Source: Azohydromonas aeria
GTDB taxonomy: Bacteria; Pseudomonadota; Gammaproteobacteria; Burkholderiales; Burkholderiaceae_C
Reading direction: 5' to 3'
NCBI RefSeq assembly: GCF_009760915.1
Contig: NZ_VIDQ01000006.1
Location: 62,001-126,000 of the forward strand
DNA: 64,000 nucleotides
Numbering within the stretch: the stretch's first letter is position 1; each line of letters begins with the position of its first letter. Both the position numbers and the translations under genes were made by a program. This document shows, piece after piece, positions 19,837 through 28,928 of the stretch. A model generated the notes under the pieces. It was not told where the DNA came from, did not search any database, and saw only the letters and a program-made list of their open reading frames with translations.

Positions 19837-20160
19837 ATGTCCGCCCAGCGCGTCATCGAGATCCACCCCGACGCGCCGCGCAAGCCCGCCGAAGGTGCCG
19901 CCTGCAACGGCTGCGGCGTGTGCTGCAGCGCCGAGCCCTGCCCGCTGGGCATGCTGCTGTCGCGCCGGCGCCGCGGCGCCTGCGCCGCGCTGGCCTGGGA
20001 GCCGGATCAACACCGCTACGTCTGCGATGCGCTGGTGCGCCCGCAACGCTTCGTGCCGCTGCCCTGGCGCTGGACGCAGCGCGCCTTCGCGCGCTGGGCC
20101 CGGCGCCTGGTCGCGGCCGGCCACGGCTGCGACTCCAGCGTGGAGGTGCTCACGCGCTGA
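19837..20160 (+). CDS. Small cysteine-rich (YkgJ-like, CxxCxxCC) protein
   Basis: The 107-residue protein has eight cysteines: Cys23, 26, 29, 30 (CNGCGVCC), Cys35, 49, 63 and 98. The CxxCxxCC start is the hallmark of the YkgJ-type zinc/iron-chelating family, and the Cys35/49/63 spacing is consistent with a metal site. The C-terminal part is basic and Trp-rich (PLPWRWTQRAFARWARRL). It has no signal peptide. The ATG at 19837 has AAGGA too close for ideal use; a GTG at 19816 is an alternative. It stands alone, divergent from sucA and convergent with the nitronate monooxygenase gene. Function unknown. Confidence 0.75.
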   Translation: MSAQRVIEIHPDAPRKPAEGAACNGCGVCCSAEPCPLGMLLSRRRRGACAALAWEPDQHRYVCDALVRPQRFVPLPWRWTQRAFARWARRLVAAGHGCDSSVEVLTR

Positions 20161-20168
20161 AATGGTTT

Positions 20169-20200
20169 CCGTTCGTCCTGAGGTATCGAAGGATGAACGG
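20169..20200. repeat. REP-like palindrome between convergent genes
   Basis: The 32 bp element has arms CCGTTCGTCCT and AGGATGAACGG that pair with one G:U, around a 10-base centre. It resembles the GTTCGTCCTGAG...CGAAGGATGAAC intergenic palindromes I recognise from many Burkholderiales genomes. It lies 9 bp after the stop of the cysteine-rich gene and 9 bp from the stop of the convergent gene. Confidence 0.75.
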
Positions 20201-20208
20201 CGCCCGTG

Positions 20209-21165
20209 TCACGTCGCCAGCCCCAGCCTTTCCCGCGCCGCCGCGTACTCGCGCTTGAGCTGCGCCACGCGCTCGGCCGCCGGCACCACCGCGCGCACCG
20301 CGCCGATGCCCTGCCCCGCGCCCCAGATGTCCTTCCAGGCCTTGGCCAGCCCGGCGCCGAAGTTCATGGCGCTGGGGTCGCTCTGCGGCAGCGCGTCCGG
20401 GTCCAGCCCGGCCGCGGCGATGGAGCCGCGCAGGTAGTTGCCGTGCACACCGGTGAAGAGGTTGGTGTAGACGATGTCCGACGCGCGCCCCTCGACGATC
20501 GCCTCTTTGTAGGCCGGCGCGGCGCGCGCCTCCTCGGTGGCGATGAAGGCCGAGCCCACGTAGGCCAGGTCCGCCCCGCAGGCCTGCGCCGCCAGCACCG
20601 CGCCGCCGTGGGCGATCGCCCCGGACAGCGCCAGCGGCCCGTCGAACCACTGCCGGATCTCCTGCACCAGCGCGAAGGGGTTGATCGTGCCGGCATGGCC
20701 GCCGGCACCCGCGGCCACGGCGATGAGCCCGTCGGCGCCCTTCTCCACCGCCTTGCGCGCGAAGCGGTCGTCGATCACGTCGTGCAGCACGATGCCGCCC
20801 CAGCCATGCACGGCCCGGTTGATCTCCTCGCGCGCGCCCAGCGAGCTGATGACCACGGGCACGCGGTACTTGGCGCACAGCGCCATGTCCTGCTCCAGCC
20901 GGTCGTTGCTCTTGTGCACGATCTGGTTGATGGCAAAGGGCGCCGCGGGCGCCTCGGGGTGCGCGCGGTCGTGCGCGGCCAGTGCCTGCGTGATCTCGTC
21001 GAGCCACTCGTCGAGCTGCGACGCCGGCCGCGCATTGAGCGCGGGCATCGCGCCCACGATGCCCGCGCAGCACTGCGCGATGACGAGCTTCGGATGGCTG
21101 ATGATGAACAGCGGCGCGCCGATGACCGGCAGCGACAGGCGGGACAGCAGGGGTGGCAAGGCCAT
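20209..21165 (-). CDS. Nitronate monooxygenase-like (NPD/2-nitropropane dioxygenase family) flavoprotein
   Basis: The 318-residue TIM-barrel FMN protein carries the family blocks VIGAPLFIISHPKLVIAQC at the N-terminus, GADGLIAVAAGAGGHAG (the phosphate and FMN region with the conserved GGHAG), and LSGAIAHGGAVLAAQACGADLAYVGSAF. Family members oxidise nitronates or act as NAD(P)H-dependent flavin oxidoreductases; some adjoin fatty acid genes. It is 1 bp downstream of the acyl-CoA dehydrogenase stop, so the two are likely co-translated, hinting at a role linked to acyl-CoA or alkyl nitronate oxidation. Confidence 0.88.
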   Translation of the reverse strand: MALPPLLSRLSLPVIGAPLFIISHPKLVIAQCCAGIVGAMPALNARPASQLDEWLDEITQALAAHDRAHPEAPAAPFAINQIVHKSNDRLEQDMALCAKYRVPVVISSLGAREEINRAVHGWGGIVLHDVIDDRFARKAVEKGADGLIAVAAGAGGHAGTINPFALVQEIRQWFDGPLALSGAIAHGGAVLAAQACGADLAYVGSAFIATEEARAAPAYKEAIVEGRASDIVYTNLFTGVHGNYLRGSIAAAGLDPDALPQSDPSAMNFGAGLAKAWKDIWGAGQGIGAVRAVVPAAERVAQLKREYAAARERLGLAT

Positions 21166-21166
21166 G

Positions 21167-22957
21167 TCAGTACGCCTCCAGCGGCATTGCCGCCAGCGCG
21201 TCGGCGCCCTGCACGATGGCGTCGCGCCGCCCGGGCAGCGCGCTCAGCACGTGGTCCGCGAAGAAGCGTGCCGTGGCGATCTTGGCGCGCATGAACTCCT
21301 CGTCCGTGCCCTCGCGCAGCCGGGCTTCGGCCACCAGCAGCGCGCGCGCCATCTGCCAGCCCGCCACCAGCGCGCCGGCCAGCATCAGGTACGGCACCGA
21401 GCCGGCATAGACGGCGTTGGGCCGCGACTTGCCGTGCTCCAGCACGAACTCGACCACGTCCATGAAGGCCTGGCGCGCGGCCGTGAGGCGGTGGTGCATG
21501 GCGCGCGCATGGGCGCTGCCGCTGTTGGCAAGCTCGGCTTCCGTGGTCTCGACCTGCTGCGCCAGCCAGCGCGCGGTCTGCCCGCCGTCGCGCAGCGTCT
21601 TGCGCCCGACCAGGTCGTTGGCCTGGATCGCGGTGGTGCCCTCGTAGATGGACAGGATCTTGGCGTCGCGCAGGTACTGCGCCGCGCCCGTCTCCTCGAT
21701 GAAGCCCATGCCGCCGTGCACCTGGATGCCCAGCGAGGCCACGTCCAGGCTCACCTCGGTGCAGTAGCCCTTCACCAGCGGCACCAGGTAGTCGTAGAAG
21801 CGCCGGTTGGCCTCGCGCTGGCCCGGATCGACGTGCGCGTGCGCCGCGTCGTGCGCGGCCGCGGCGGCCAGCGCCAGGGCGCGGCTGCCCTCGGTCTGCG
21901 CGCGCATCGTCATGAGCATGCGCTGCACGTCGGGGTGGCGAATGATGGGCACCGACGCCGCGGCGCTGCCGTCCACCGGGCGCGACTGCACGCGCTCCTT
22001 CGCATAGGCCACGGCCTGCTGGTAGGCGCGCTCGGACAGCGCCACGCCCTGCACGCCCACCGCGTAGCGGGCGGCGTTCATCATGATGAACATGTACTCC
22101 AGCCCGCGGTTCTCCTCGCCCACGAGGTAGCCCACGGCGCCGCCCTGGTCGCCGTACTGCAGCACGGCCGTGGGGCTGGCCTTGATGCCCAGCTTGTGCT
22201 CGATGCTCACGCAGTGCACGTCGTTGCGCACGGTGGCCTGGCCCTGCGCGTCGGGCAGGAACTTCGGGACGATGAACAGGCTGATGCCCTTGACGCCTTC
22301 GGGCGCGCCCGCCACCCGCGCCAGCACCATGTGCACGATGTTCTCGGCCAGGTCGTGCTCGCCCCAGGTGATGTAGATCTTGGTGCCGAAGAGCTTGTAG
22401 CTGCCGTCGCCCTGCGGCTCGGCGCGGGTGCGCACCAGCGCCAGGTCCGAGCCCGCCTGCGGCTCGGTGAGGTTCATGGTGCCGGTCCAGCGCCCGTCGA
22501 TCATGGCCGGTATCCAGGCCTGCCGCTGCGCGTCGGAGCCCGCCGTCAGCAGCGCCTCGATGGCGCCGTCGGTCAGCAGCGGGCACAGCGCGAAGCTGAG
22601 GTTGGCGCTGTTGACCATCTCGTTGCAGGCTGCACCAATCAGCTTGGGCAGGCCCTGCCCGCCGAAGTCCGCCGGGTGCTGCAGCCCCTGCCAGCCGCCG
22701 GCGGCGTATTGCTTGAAAGCCTCCTTGAAGCCCGGCGTGCTGTGCACGGCGCCGTTGTCCCAGCGCGCGGGGTTGCGGTCGCCCACGGCGTTCAGCGGCG
22801 CGAGCACCTCCTCGCAAAGCCTCGCGCACTCCTCCAGCACGGCCTGCGCGGTCTCGGGGCCGGCGTCCTCGAAGCCGGGCCAGCGCGCGACCTGGTCGAG
22901 GCGGCCGAGCTCGTTCATCACGAACAGCTGGTCCTTGATGGGTGCCTTGTAGGCCAT
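21167..22957 (-). CDS. Acyl-CoA dehydrogenase (long form, DmdC-like)
   Basis: This 596-residue FAD enzyme is of the long acyl-CoA dehydrogenase group. It has an extra N-terminal helical segment, the FAD-binding block MNLTEPQAGSDLALVRT, YITWGEHDLAENIVH, and the catalytic glutamate in ILSIYEGTTAIQANDLVGRK, followed by a C-terminal acetyl-CoA dehydrogenase-type helical domain. Length and motifs match the 3-methylmercaptopropionyl-CoA dehydrogenase (DmdC)/FadE5-like group, but substrate cannot be fixed from sequence. AGGAGA precedes the ATG. It lies downstream of etfBA, its presumed electron acceptor, but behind a terminator. Confidence 0.93.
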   Translation of the reverse strand: MAYKAPIKDQLFVMNELGRLDQVARWPGFEDAGPETAQAVLEECARLCEEVLAPLNAVGDRNPARWDNGAVHSTPGFKEAFKQYAAGGWQGLQHPADFGGQGLPKLIGAACNEMVNSANLSFALCPLLTDGAIEALLTAGSDAQRQAWIPAMIDGRWTGTMNLTEPQAGSDLALVRTRAEPQGDGSYKLFGTKIYITWGEHDLAENIVHMVLARVAGAPEGVKGISLFIVPKFLPDAQGQATVRNDVHCVSIEHKLGIKASPTAVLQYGDQGGAVGYLVGEENRGLEYMFIMMNAARYAVGVQGVALSERAYQQAVAYAKERVQSRPVDGSAAASVPIIRHPDVQRMLMTMRAQTEGSRALALAAAAAHDAAHAHVDPGQREANRRFYDYLVPLVKGYCTEVSLDVASLGIQVHGGMGFIEETGAAQYLRDAKILSIYEGTTAIQANDLVGRKTLRDGGQTARWLAQQVETTEAELANSGSAHARAMHHRLTAARQAFMDVVEFVLEHGKSRPNAVYAGSVPYLMLAGALVAGWQMARALLVAEARLREGTDEEFMRAKIATARFFADHVLSALPGRRDAIVQGADALAAMPLEAY

Positions 22958-22993
22958 GGACTTGTCTCCTGTCGTTATGTGTCGTGAGAGGGA

Positions 22994-23018
22994 AGAAAAA
23001 AGGGCGCCGCGGCGCCCT
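22994..23018 (-). terminator. Intrinsic terminator after etfA
   Basis: On the minus strand the palindrome AGGGCGCCGCGGCGCCCT is followed by TTTTTTC. It lies 15 bp after etfA and before the acyl-CoA dehydrogenase start. Confidence 0.85.
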
Positions 23019-23032
23019 GGGTCTTGCTTGGC

Positions 23033-23965
23033 TTATAGCGCCTTGACCAGCGCCGGCACGGCCTCGAACACGTCGGCCTCCAGGCTGTAGTCGGCCACCG
23101 AGAAGATCGGCGCCTCCGGGTCCTTGTTGATCGCCACGATCACCTTGGAATCCTTCATCCCGGCCAGGTGCTGGATCGCCCCGCTGATGCCGCAGGCGAT
23201 GTAGAGCGTCGGTGCCACGATCTTGCCGGTCTGGCCCACCTGCCAGTCGTTGGGCGCGTAACCGGCGTCCACCGCGGCGCGGCTGGCACCCAGCGCGGCG
23301 CCCAGTTTGTCCGCCAGCGGCGTGAGCACTTCCGTGAACTTCTCGGCCGAGCCCAGCGCGCGGCCGCCCGAGACGATGATCTTCGCGGCCGTCAGCTCGG
23401 GCCGGTCCGACTTGGTCAGCTCGCGGCCGACGAAGGCACTCTTGCCGCTGTCGGCGACGGCCGCGATGGTCTCCACCGCCGCGCTGCCGCCGGTGGCCGC
23501 CGCCGCGTCGAAGCCGGTGGTGCGCACCGTGATGACCTTGACCGGGTCGGCGCTCTGCACGATGGCGATGGCGTTGCCGGCGTAGATCGGGCGCTCGAAG
23601 GTGTCGGGCGCATCGACCTTGGTGATGTCGCTCAGTTGCGCCACGTCCAGCTTGGCGGCCACGCGCGGCGCGGCGTTGCGCCCGGCGGCGGTGGACGGGA
23701 ACAGGATGTGGCTGTAGGTGTCGGCCACGGCCAGCACCTGAGCCGCGACGTTCTCGGCCAGCTGCGCGCCGAGTGCCGGCGAGTCGGCATGCAGCACCTT
23801 GGCGACGCCGGCGATCTGGCTGGCGGCCTGCGCCACGGCGGCGGCGTTCTCGCCGGCCACCAGCACATGCACCTCGCCGCCGCAAGCCAGCGCGGCGGTG
23901 ACGGTGTTCAGGGTCGCGGCCTTCAGGCTCGCGTTGTCGTGTTCGGCGATGACGAGTGCGGTCAT
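23033..23965 (-). CDS. etfA: Electron transfer flavoprotein alpha subunit
   Basis: EtfA binds FAD and passes electrons from acyl-CoA dehydrogenases to ETF:ubiquinone oxidoreductase. The 310-residue protein has the C-terminal FAD-binding signature region [46 protein letters not shown] and the upstream block [15 protein letters not shown]. Its start lies 1 bp after the etfB stop. A strong terminator follows it. Confidence 0.97.
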   Translation of the reverse strand: MTALVIAEHDNASLKAATLNTVTAALACGGEVHVLVAGENAAAVAQAASQIAGVAKVLHADSPALGAQLAENVAAQVLAVADTYSHILFPSTAAGRNAAPRVAAKLDVAQLSDITKVDAPDTFERPIYAGNAIAIVQSADPVKVITVRTTGFDAAAATGGSAAVETIAAVADSGKSAFVGRELTKSDRPELTAAKIIVSGGRALGSAEKFTEVLTPLADKLGAALGASRAAVDAGYAPNDWQVGQTGKIVAPTLYIACGISGAIQHLAGMKDSKVIVAINKDPEAPIFSVADYSLEADVFEAVPALVKAL

Positions 23966-23966
23966 G

Positions 23967-24716
23967 TCAGATCACCTTGGCTTCGTTCTTGAGCTTGTCC
24001 ACGAGGGTGGCCACGTCGGGCACCTTCACGCCGGCGCCGCGCTTGGGCGGCTCGCTGACCTTGAGCGTCTTGAGACGCGGCGTCACGTCCACGCCCAGGT
24101 CGGCCGGCTTGACGTTCTCCAGCGGCTTCTTCTTGGCCTTCATGATGTTGGGCAGCGTCACGTAGCGCGGCTCGTTGAGGCGCAGGTCGGTCGTCACGAC
24201 CGCCGGCAGCGTCACCGACACCGTCTCCAGGCCGCCGTCCACCTCGCGCGTGACCTGGGCCTTGCCGTCGGCGACTTCGACCTTGGAAGCGAAGGTTGCC
24301 TGCGGCAGGTCGGCCAGGGCTGCCAGCATCTGGCCGACCTGGTTGCAGTCGTCGTCGATGGCCTGCTTGCCCAGAATCACCAGGCCCGGCTGTTCCTTGT
24401 CGATGAGCGCCTTGAGGATCTTGGCCACGGCCAGCGGCTGCAGCTCCGCATCGGTCTCGACCAGGATGGCGCGGTCGGCGCCGATCGCGAGAGCCGTGCG
24501 CAGCGTCTCCTGGCACTGCGCCACGCCGCAGGACACGGCGATGATCTCCGTGGCCACGCCCTTCTCCTTGAGCCGGACCGCTTCCTCGACGGCGATCTCG
24601 TCGAAGGGGTTCATGCTCATCTTCACGCCGGCGAGGTCCATGCCCGAGCCGTCGGACTTGACCCGGACCTTCACGTTGTAGTCCACCACCCGCTTCACGG
24701 GCACCAGCAGCTTCAT
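23967..24716 (-). CDS. etfB: Electron transfer flavoprotein beta subunit
   Basis: EtfB binds AMP structurally and forms the ETF heterodimer with EtfA. The 249-residue protein has the family start [19 protein letters not shown], the block [19 protein letters not shown], and the recognition-loop region [32 protein letters not shown] start at 24716 because AGGAG lies six bases upstream; an ATG five codons earlier is within the ribosome-binding region. It is divergent from murI with 99 bp between the starts. Confidence 0.97.
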   Translation of the reverse strand: MKLLVPVKRVVDYNVKVRVKSDGSGMDLAGVKMSMNPFDEIAVEEAVRLKEKGVATEIIAVSCGVAQCQETLRTALAIGADRAILVETDAELQPLAVAKILKALIDKEQPGLVILGKQAIDDDCNQVGQMLAALADLPQATFASKVEVADGKAQVTREVDGGLETVSVTLPAVVTTDLRLNEPRYVTLPNIMKAKKKPLENVKPADLGVDVTPRLKTLKVSEPPKRGAGVKVPDVATLVDKLKNEAKVI

Positions 24717-24815
24717 GATCGCTCCTGTCATTTGAATGAGGCTTGACGGGCGATTTTAGAGTGCCCCCTGCGCCTCGCCGGTGCAGGGTCGGCCGCTGGC
24801 TACACTGCCGCCGCC

Positions 24816-25619
24816 ATGAATGTTTCCCCTGCCGCCGGCTGCTGCATCGGCGTGTTCGATTCCGGCGTCGGCGGCTTGTCGGTGCTGCCCGCGCTGCGCG
24901 CGGCGCTGCCCGGCGCGCGGCTGCTGTACGTGGCCGACAGCGGCCACGCGCCCTACGGCGAACGCGGCGAGGCTTTCATCGTGGAGCGGGCGCTGCACAT
25001 CGCGGCCTTCCTGCTGTCGCAGGGGGCGCAGATGCTGGTGGTGGCCTGCAACACGGCCACGGCCGCCGCGGTGGAGGCGCTGCGGCAGGCGCATCCGCAG
25101 ACGCCCATGGTCGGCATCGAGCCCGGCGTGAAGCCGGCCGTGGCGCTCACGCGCCGCGGGCACGTGGGCGTGATGGCCACCAGCGGCACGCTGGCCAGCC
25201 GCAAGTTCCAGCGCCTGCTGGCCGCGCAGCCCACGCACGCGGCGGTGCACCTGCAGCCCTGCCCGGGCCTGGCGCTGGCCATCGAGCGCGGCGACCTGCA
25301 ATCGGCCGAGCTGCGCGCCGTGGTCCGGCGCCACTGCGCGCCGCTGCGCGAGGCCGGCTGCGACGTGGTGGTGCTGGGCTGCACCCACTATCCCTTTGCC
25401 GCGCCGCTGATCCGCGAGGCGCTGCCCGGCGTCGCCCTGGTGGACACGGCCGAGGCCGTGGCGCGCCACACCGCCACGCTGGCGGCGCGGCTGCCGGCCT
25501 CGAACCTGGACCTGCCGGCGCTGCAGCTGTGGAGCAGCGGCGACCCGGCGCAGCTCGGCGCCTTCGCGCGGCGCTGGCTCGGGCCGGACTGGGACGTGAC
25601 GGCGGCCGCGCTGCCGTGA
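24816..25619 (+). CDS. murI: Glutamate racemase
   Basis: MurI interconverts L- and D-glutamate for peptidoglycan. The 267-residue protein has both catalytic cysteines, Cys78 in VVACNTAT and Cys189 in LGCTHYPF, together with the N-terminal signature GVFDSGVGGLSVL and YVADSGHAPYG. It is a single gene, divergent from etfB and convergent with the transporter gene whose stop lies 3 bp away. Confidence 0.96.
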   Translation: MNVSPAAGCCIGVFDSGVGGLSVLPALRAALPGARLLYVADSGHAPYGERGEAFIVERALHIAAFLLSQGAQMLVVACNTATAAAVEALRQAHPQTPMVGIEPGVKPAVALTRRGHVGVMATSGTLASRKFQRLLAAQPTHAAVHLQPCPGLALAIERGDLQSAELRAVVRRHCAPLREAGCDVVVLGCTHYPFAAPLIREALPGVALVDTAEAVARHTATLAARLPASNLDLPALQLWSSGDPAQLGAFARRWLGPDWDVTAAALP

Positions 25620-25622
25620 GCG

Positions 25623-26921
25623 CTAGGCGGCTTCCGCCGCCGCCCTGCCCCGCTGCAAATCCAGCGGCTTGAGCAGCACCAGCCCCAGCACGAAGAACAG
25701 TCCCGTGAACGCGACGGACAGCCGGTGATTCCCGCCGCTGAGCCAGTTCACCAGCCCGTAGCTGACCGGCCCGGCCACGGCGGCCAGCCGCGTGGCCCAG
25801 GTCCACAGCCCGAAGAACTCGGCCAGCCGCGCCGGCGGCGCCAGCAGCCCGACCAGCGTGCGCGCCGCCGACTGGCTGGAGCCGATGCACAGCCCGGCCA
25901 GCGTGGCCGCGCACCAGAACAGCGCCGGCCCGGTGGACGCCGCGGCCAGCACCGTCATCACGATCCAGCCCAGCAGCGTCACCGCCAGCGCGCGCTTGTG
26001 GCCGGCCTGGTCCTGCCAGTAGCCGAAGGCGAAGGCGCCCAGCGCCGCGGCGATGTTGACCAGGAAGATCAGCGTCATGGTCTGCACGCGCGTGAAGCCC
26101 AGCACCGCCTCGGCATAGACCGCCGACAGCATGATCACCGCCGCGATGCCCGCCTGGTAGGCCGCGGTGCAGGCCAGCAGCCGGCCGAAGTCCGGGTAGT
26201 GCCGCGCGGCGTGCCAGGTGCCGCGCAGGCGCCGCAGCGACTCGACCAGCCCGGCGGACGCCCCGGCGCCCGGCCGCGGCTGCGCGCGCTCGCGCAGCAG
26301 CGCGAAGGTGGGCAGCGAGGCCAGGGCGTAGACGCCGGCCGTGATCAGCATCGTCACCGGCACGTACTGCGTCGCGTCCTGCCCCTGGGCCTGCGCGTGC
26401 AGCACCCAGGCCAGTCCCAGGCCCAGGCTGAGCATCCCGCCCAGGAAGCCGAAGCTCCAGCCCCAGCCCGAGACGCGGCCCAGCGCCTCGCGCCGCGCCA
26501 GCTCGGGCAGGAAGGCGGCGCACAGCGACTCGCCGGCGCTGTAGAAGGCGTTGGACAGCACCACCGCCACCACCGCCAGCGCCAGGTCGCCCCTCCCGCA
26601 GCCCGCCAGCAGCGCGGTGCTGAGCACGCAGCCGATGGTGACCACGGCCAGCAGCCGCTTCTTGGCGCCATGCCGGTCCGCCCAGGCGCCCAGCGCCGGC
26701 TGCAGCGCCATCACCAGCAGGTTCGACGCGCCCACCGTCAGCGTCCACGCCAGCGTGGCCCAGGCGGTGTTGCCCGCCACCACGCCCACGAAGTAGGCGT
26801 TGAAGACGGCGGTGAGGACCACCGTCGTGTAGCCCGAGTTGGCGAAGTCGTACATCGCCCAGCCGAAAACCTCGCGGCGGCGCACGCCGGGATTGAGCAG
26901 GGAATGGGTAATGGCAGGCAT
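25623..26921 (-). CDS. UMF1/Atg22-like MFS transporter
   Basis: The 432-residue protein has about 11-12 hydrophobic segments. The N-terminus MPAITHSLLNPGVRRREVFGWAM(Y)DFANSGYTT carries the YDFANS motif typical of the UMF1 (vacuole effluxer Atg22-like) branch of the major facilitator superfamily. ADRHGAKKRLLAV is the loop 2-3 MFS motif. Substrates of bacterial members are mostly unknown. The frame is open upstream for another 149 codons, but that part is low-complexity and basic; the ATG at 26921 begins the conserved region. Stop is 3 bp from the murI stop. Confidence 0.87.
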   Translation of the reverse strand: MPAITHSLLNPGVRRREVFGWAMYDFANSGYTTVVLTAVFNAYFVGVVAGNTAWATLAWTLTVGASNLLVMALQPALGAWADRHGAKKRLLAVVTIGCVLSTALLAGCGRGDLALAVVAVVLSNAFYSAGESLCAAFLPELARREALGRVSGWGWSFGFLGGMLSLGLGLAWVLHAQAQGQDATQYVPVTMLITAGVYALASLPTFALLRERAQPRPGAGASAGLVESLRRLRGTWHAARHYPDFGRLLACTAAYQAGIAAVIMLSAVYAEAVLGFTRVQTMTLIFLVNIAAALGAFAFGYWQDQAGHKRALAVTLLGWIVMTVLAAASTGPALFWCAATLAGLCIGSSQSAARTLVGLLAPPARLAEFFGLWTWATRLAAVAGPVSYGLVNWLSGGNHRLSVAFTGLFFVLGLVLLKPLDLQRGRAAAEAA

Positions 26922-27099
26922 GGCGCGGGCCGCGGCCGGCGCCGGGACGTGAGGACCGGGCGCCGGACGGTGCGGCAGGGCTGTGGAAGCCGCGAGTGTG
27001 CGGCCTGGGCGCCCGCGCGCCGCCTGTTGAAGGGGGCAAATGCACGGCCGAGGCGCGCGTGGCGCCTCGGGATCGGAAGCCAGCGGAGCTTGTTGAACG
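26922..27099. other. Gap between the transporter and the Gly/Ser-rich gene
   Basis: About 178 bp, GC-rich. It should hold the transporter promoter. I see no gene or clear hairpin with a T tract. Confidence 0.4.
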
Positions 27100-27561
27100 T
27101 CAGCGGCTGTTGCCGCTGCCGGAGCCGCCCATCGTCGCGCCGCCGCTGCGGGAGCCGGAGGACGTGCCGCTGCTGCCGCTGGTGGAGCCGCTGCCCGCCG
27201 TCGCGCCGCTGCCCGTAGTGGAGCCGCTGCCCATCGTGGCGCCGCTGCCCGTGGTGGAGCCCGCCCCCGACCGGCTGCTGGCCCCCGTGGAGCTTTCCGG
27301 CGACGGACCGCCCTGCGTGCCGCCCTGGGCCGGCTTGTCCACTGCGGCCTCGGCCTGCCCGGCCGCATCGGCCACCGGCGGCTTGCCGGCCTTGTTGCCG
27401 CCCGCGGGCGTGCCCGAAGCCGCCGGCGCCGCGGTGGACGGGCTCATGGTCGTGCCCGACGACCCGCTGCCGCCGCTCTGCGCCCAGGCGGCGGGCACGA
27501 CGGCGGCCGCAAGGGCCAGCGCGCCCAGGCCACGGACTAGGGGTTTGATGAGGGTGCTCAT
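27100..27561 (-). CDS. Exported Gly/Ser-rich low-complexity protein
   Basis: The 153-residue protein has a Sec signal peptide (positively charged start, ALALAAAVVPAAWA, cleavage predicted after Ala27) and no lipobox. The mature part is almost only Gly, Ser, Ala, Thr and Pro. From about residue 97 it becomes a chain of GSGATMGSGSTTGSGATAGSGS-like units. AGGAG lies nine bases upstream of the ATG, which supports real translation. I recognise no domain; similar secreted Gly/Ser-rich proteins are common in Burkholderiales with unknown function. Confidence 0.7.
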   Translation of the reverse strand: MSTLIKPLVRGLGALALAAAVVPAAWAQSGGSGSSGTTMSPSTAAPAASGTPAGGNKAGKPPVADAAGQAEAAVDKPAQGGTQGGPSPESSTGASSRSGAGSTTGSGATMGSGSTTGSGATAGSGSTSGSSGTSSGSRSGGATMGGSGSGNSR

Positions 27562-27683
27562 GGCGTTGTCTCCTGCTTTGACGGGTGGGAGCCGGCACCG
27601 GCGGAAATCCGCGGTGCGCGGGCCGAGCCAGCCACCGGCAAGGGAGATTCCCGCCGCAGCACCAGTCTTTCCAGTGCCGGGAT

Positions 27684-28928
27684 TCAGGCCATGCCGTCAA
27701 ATTCGAAAACCGGCGCCCAATCTTCCATGGCGGCTTCAGCCTGGCCCTGGGCATGCCTTTCGAAAATGGTTTGCCAATGGTCTCGCACGTGGCTGCTGAT
27801 TTCGGCAATCAATTGCCGGGCCATTTCCTCCTGCAACCCGCCGATCAGGCGTCCAGCCGATACCAGGTTGGATATTGAACCGACACGCTCCTGACGGTCC
27901 GTGATGGCCATCCGGAATACCGGCCGGCCCGTGCGCGAAAAGAAGGGCAGCACGTCGTAGAGCGGCGCCAATTCCCAGTCGCCCAGGCCGACCTGGCGCA
28001 GGCTGGTATTCCAGGGATGGTCGTCGGTATTGCCGACCACGGCATTGAGGACGATGCGCTTGAACAACTCCAGCCCGTCGCCCGGGCGCTTGAGTTTGGA
28101 GCGCAGGCGCACGTAACTCTGCTTCGGGTCTTCCACTTGGGAACCGGGAACCAGGTCCAGCGCGGTGGCGGCGCTGACGCAATGAAAAGCAGGGCCGTCG
28201 ATTCGCGGTCCCCGGTCGAACCGGCAAATGCACAAGGCCGGCTGCCCGCCCCACCATGTCACGCGGTGCTCGGGCACGCGCAGCCCCATTTCCCGGGCCA
28301 GGCTCAACGCCGTGGCCTCCGCGATTACGCTGTCCGGCCGCTCACTCGGCAGCGCGAATTTCAAAATGCTGGGATGAACGGGCCCCGGATTGCGGTCGTC
28401 CTCCCAATGAATGGCAATCTTGGGCCGCTCACCGCCCAGCGCCCCGGACGACGATTCTCCCAGCGCGATTCGTTCCAGCGACGCTTTCGTGACCCGGCTC
28501 AATTCCTCGACCAGCGCGGCTTCCACGCGCTGCTTGTCTTGAACATCCCCGACAAACAAGGCACCAAAGCCATCGGCCGGCGCGAAGATCAAGCGCTCCC
28601 ACCAGCCCCAGGGCTCGTCGGGATCGATATTCCAATCCGGCAGAACCTTCCCTGCCCTTTTTTGCACCGCATCCAGCGCCCAGCCGGACAAGGCAATGTC
28701 GCAAAACACGGGATGCGGCGCAGGCCCCAGCCGTGAATAGGCCGAGCGCTGCTTGGTGCGAATGCCGGTCGGGTCCAGTTCCTAGGCCTGGAGTCCGCGG
28801 GCCAGGTAATCGGCGTCGTAGCGGAATTCCCAGCGGGTGGCTTCCTGCGTCAATTCACCCACGCGCACGGCCTGGCGGCCCTGCGCGTCATCGTGGCTCC
28901 ACCGGAATACCGGGGCACGCCGGGTCAT
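27684..28928 (-). pseudogene. HipA-like serine/threonine kinase toxin interrupted by one in-frame TAG
   Basis: Read as one frame from ATG 28928, the gene has 48 codons, a TAG at 28784-28782, then 365 further sense codons with no other stop. The first part (VGELTQEATRWEFRYDADYLARGLQA) is the HipA N-terminal subdomain and the part right after the stop continues the family pattern (ELDPTGIRTK). The kinase core is intact: GGERPKIAIHWEDD (P-loop-like), CICRFDRG, NAVVGNTDDHPWN with the catalytic Asp, and LAPLYDVLPF with the metal-binding Asp. Full length would be about 413-414 residues, normal for the family. The downstream 341-codon frame opens only with an internal GTG. The start overlaps the antitoxin stop (ATGA). 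Either a recent inactivation, a read-through gene, or a base error. Confidence 0.88.

Noticed and set aside
27100-27400. Gly/Ser-coding tandem units as a possible CRISPR or microsatellite array
   Set aside because: The units are short, imperfect and in frame within a gene with signal peptide; there are no spacers.
27684-28709. A complete 341-residue HipA starting at 28709
   Set aside because: The start would be a GTG inside the conserved region, without a ribosome binding site, and the upstream in-frame codons continue the family alignment.
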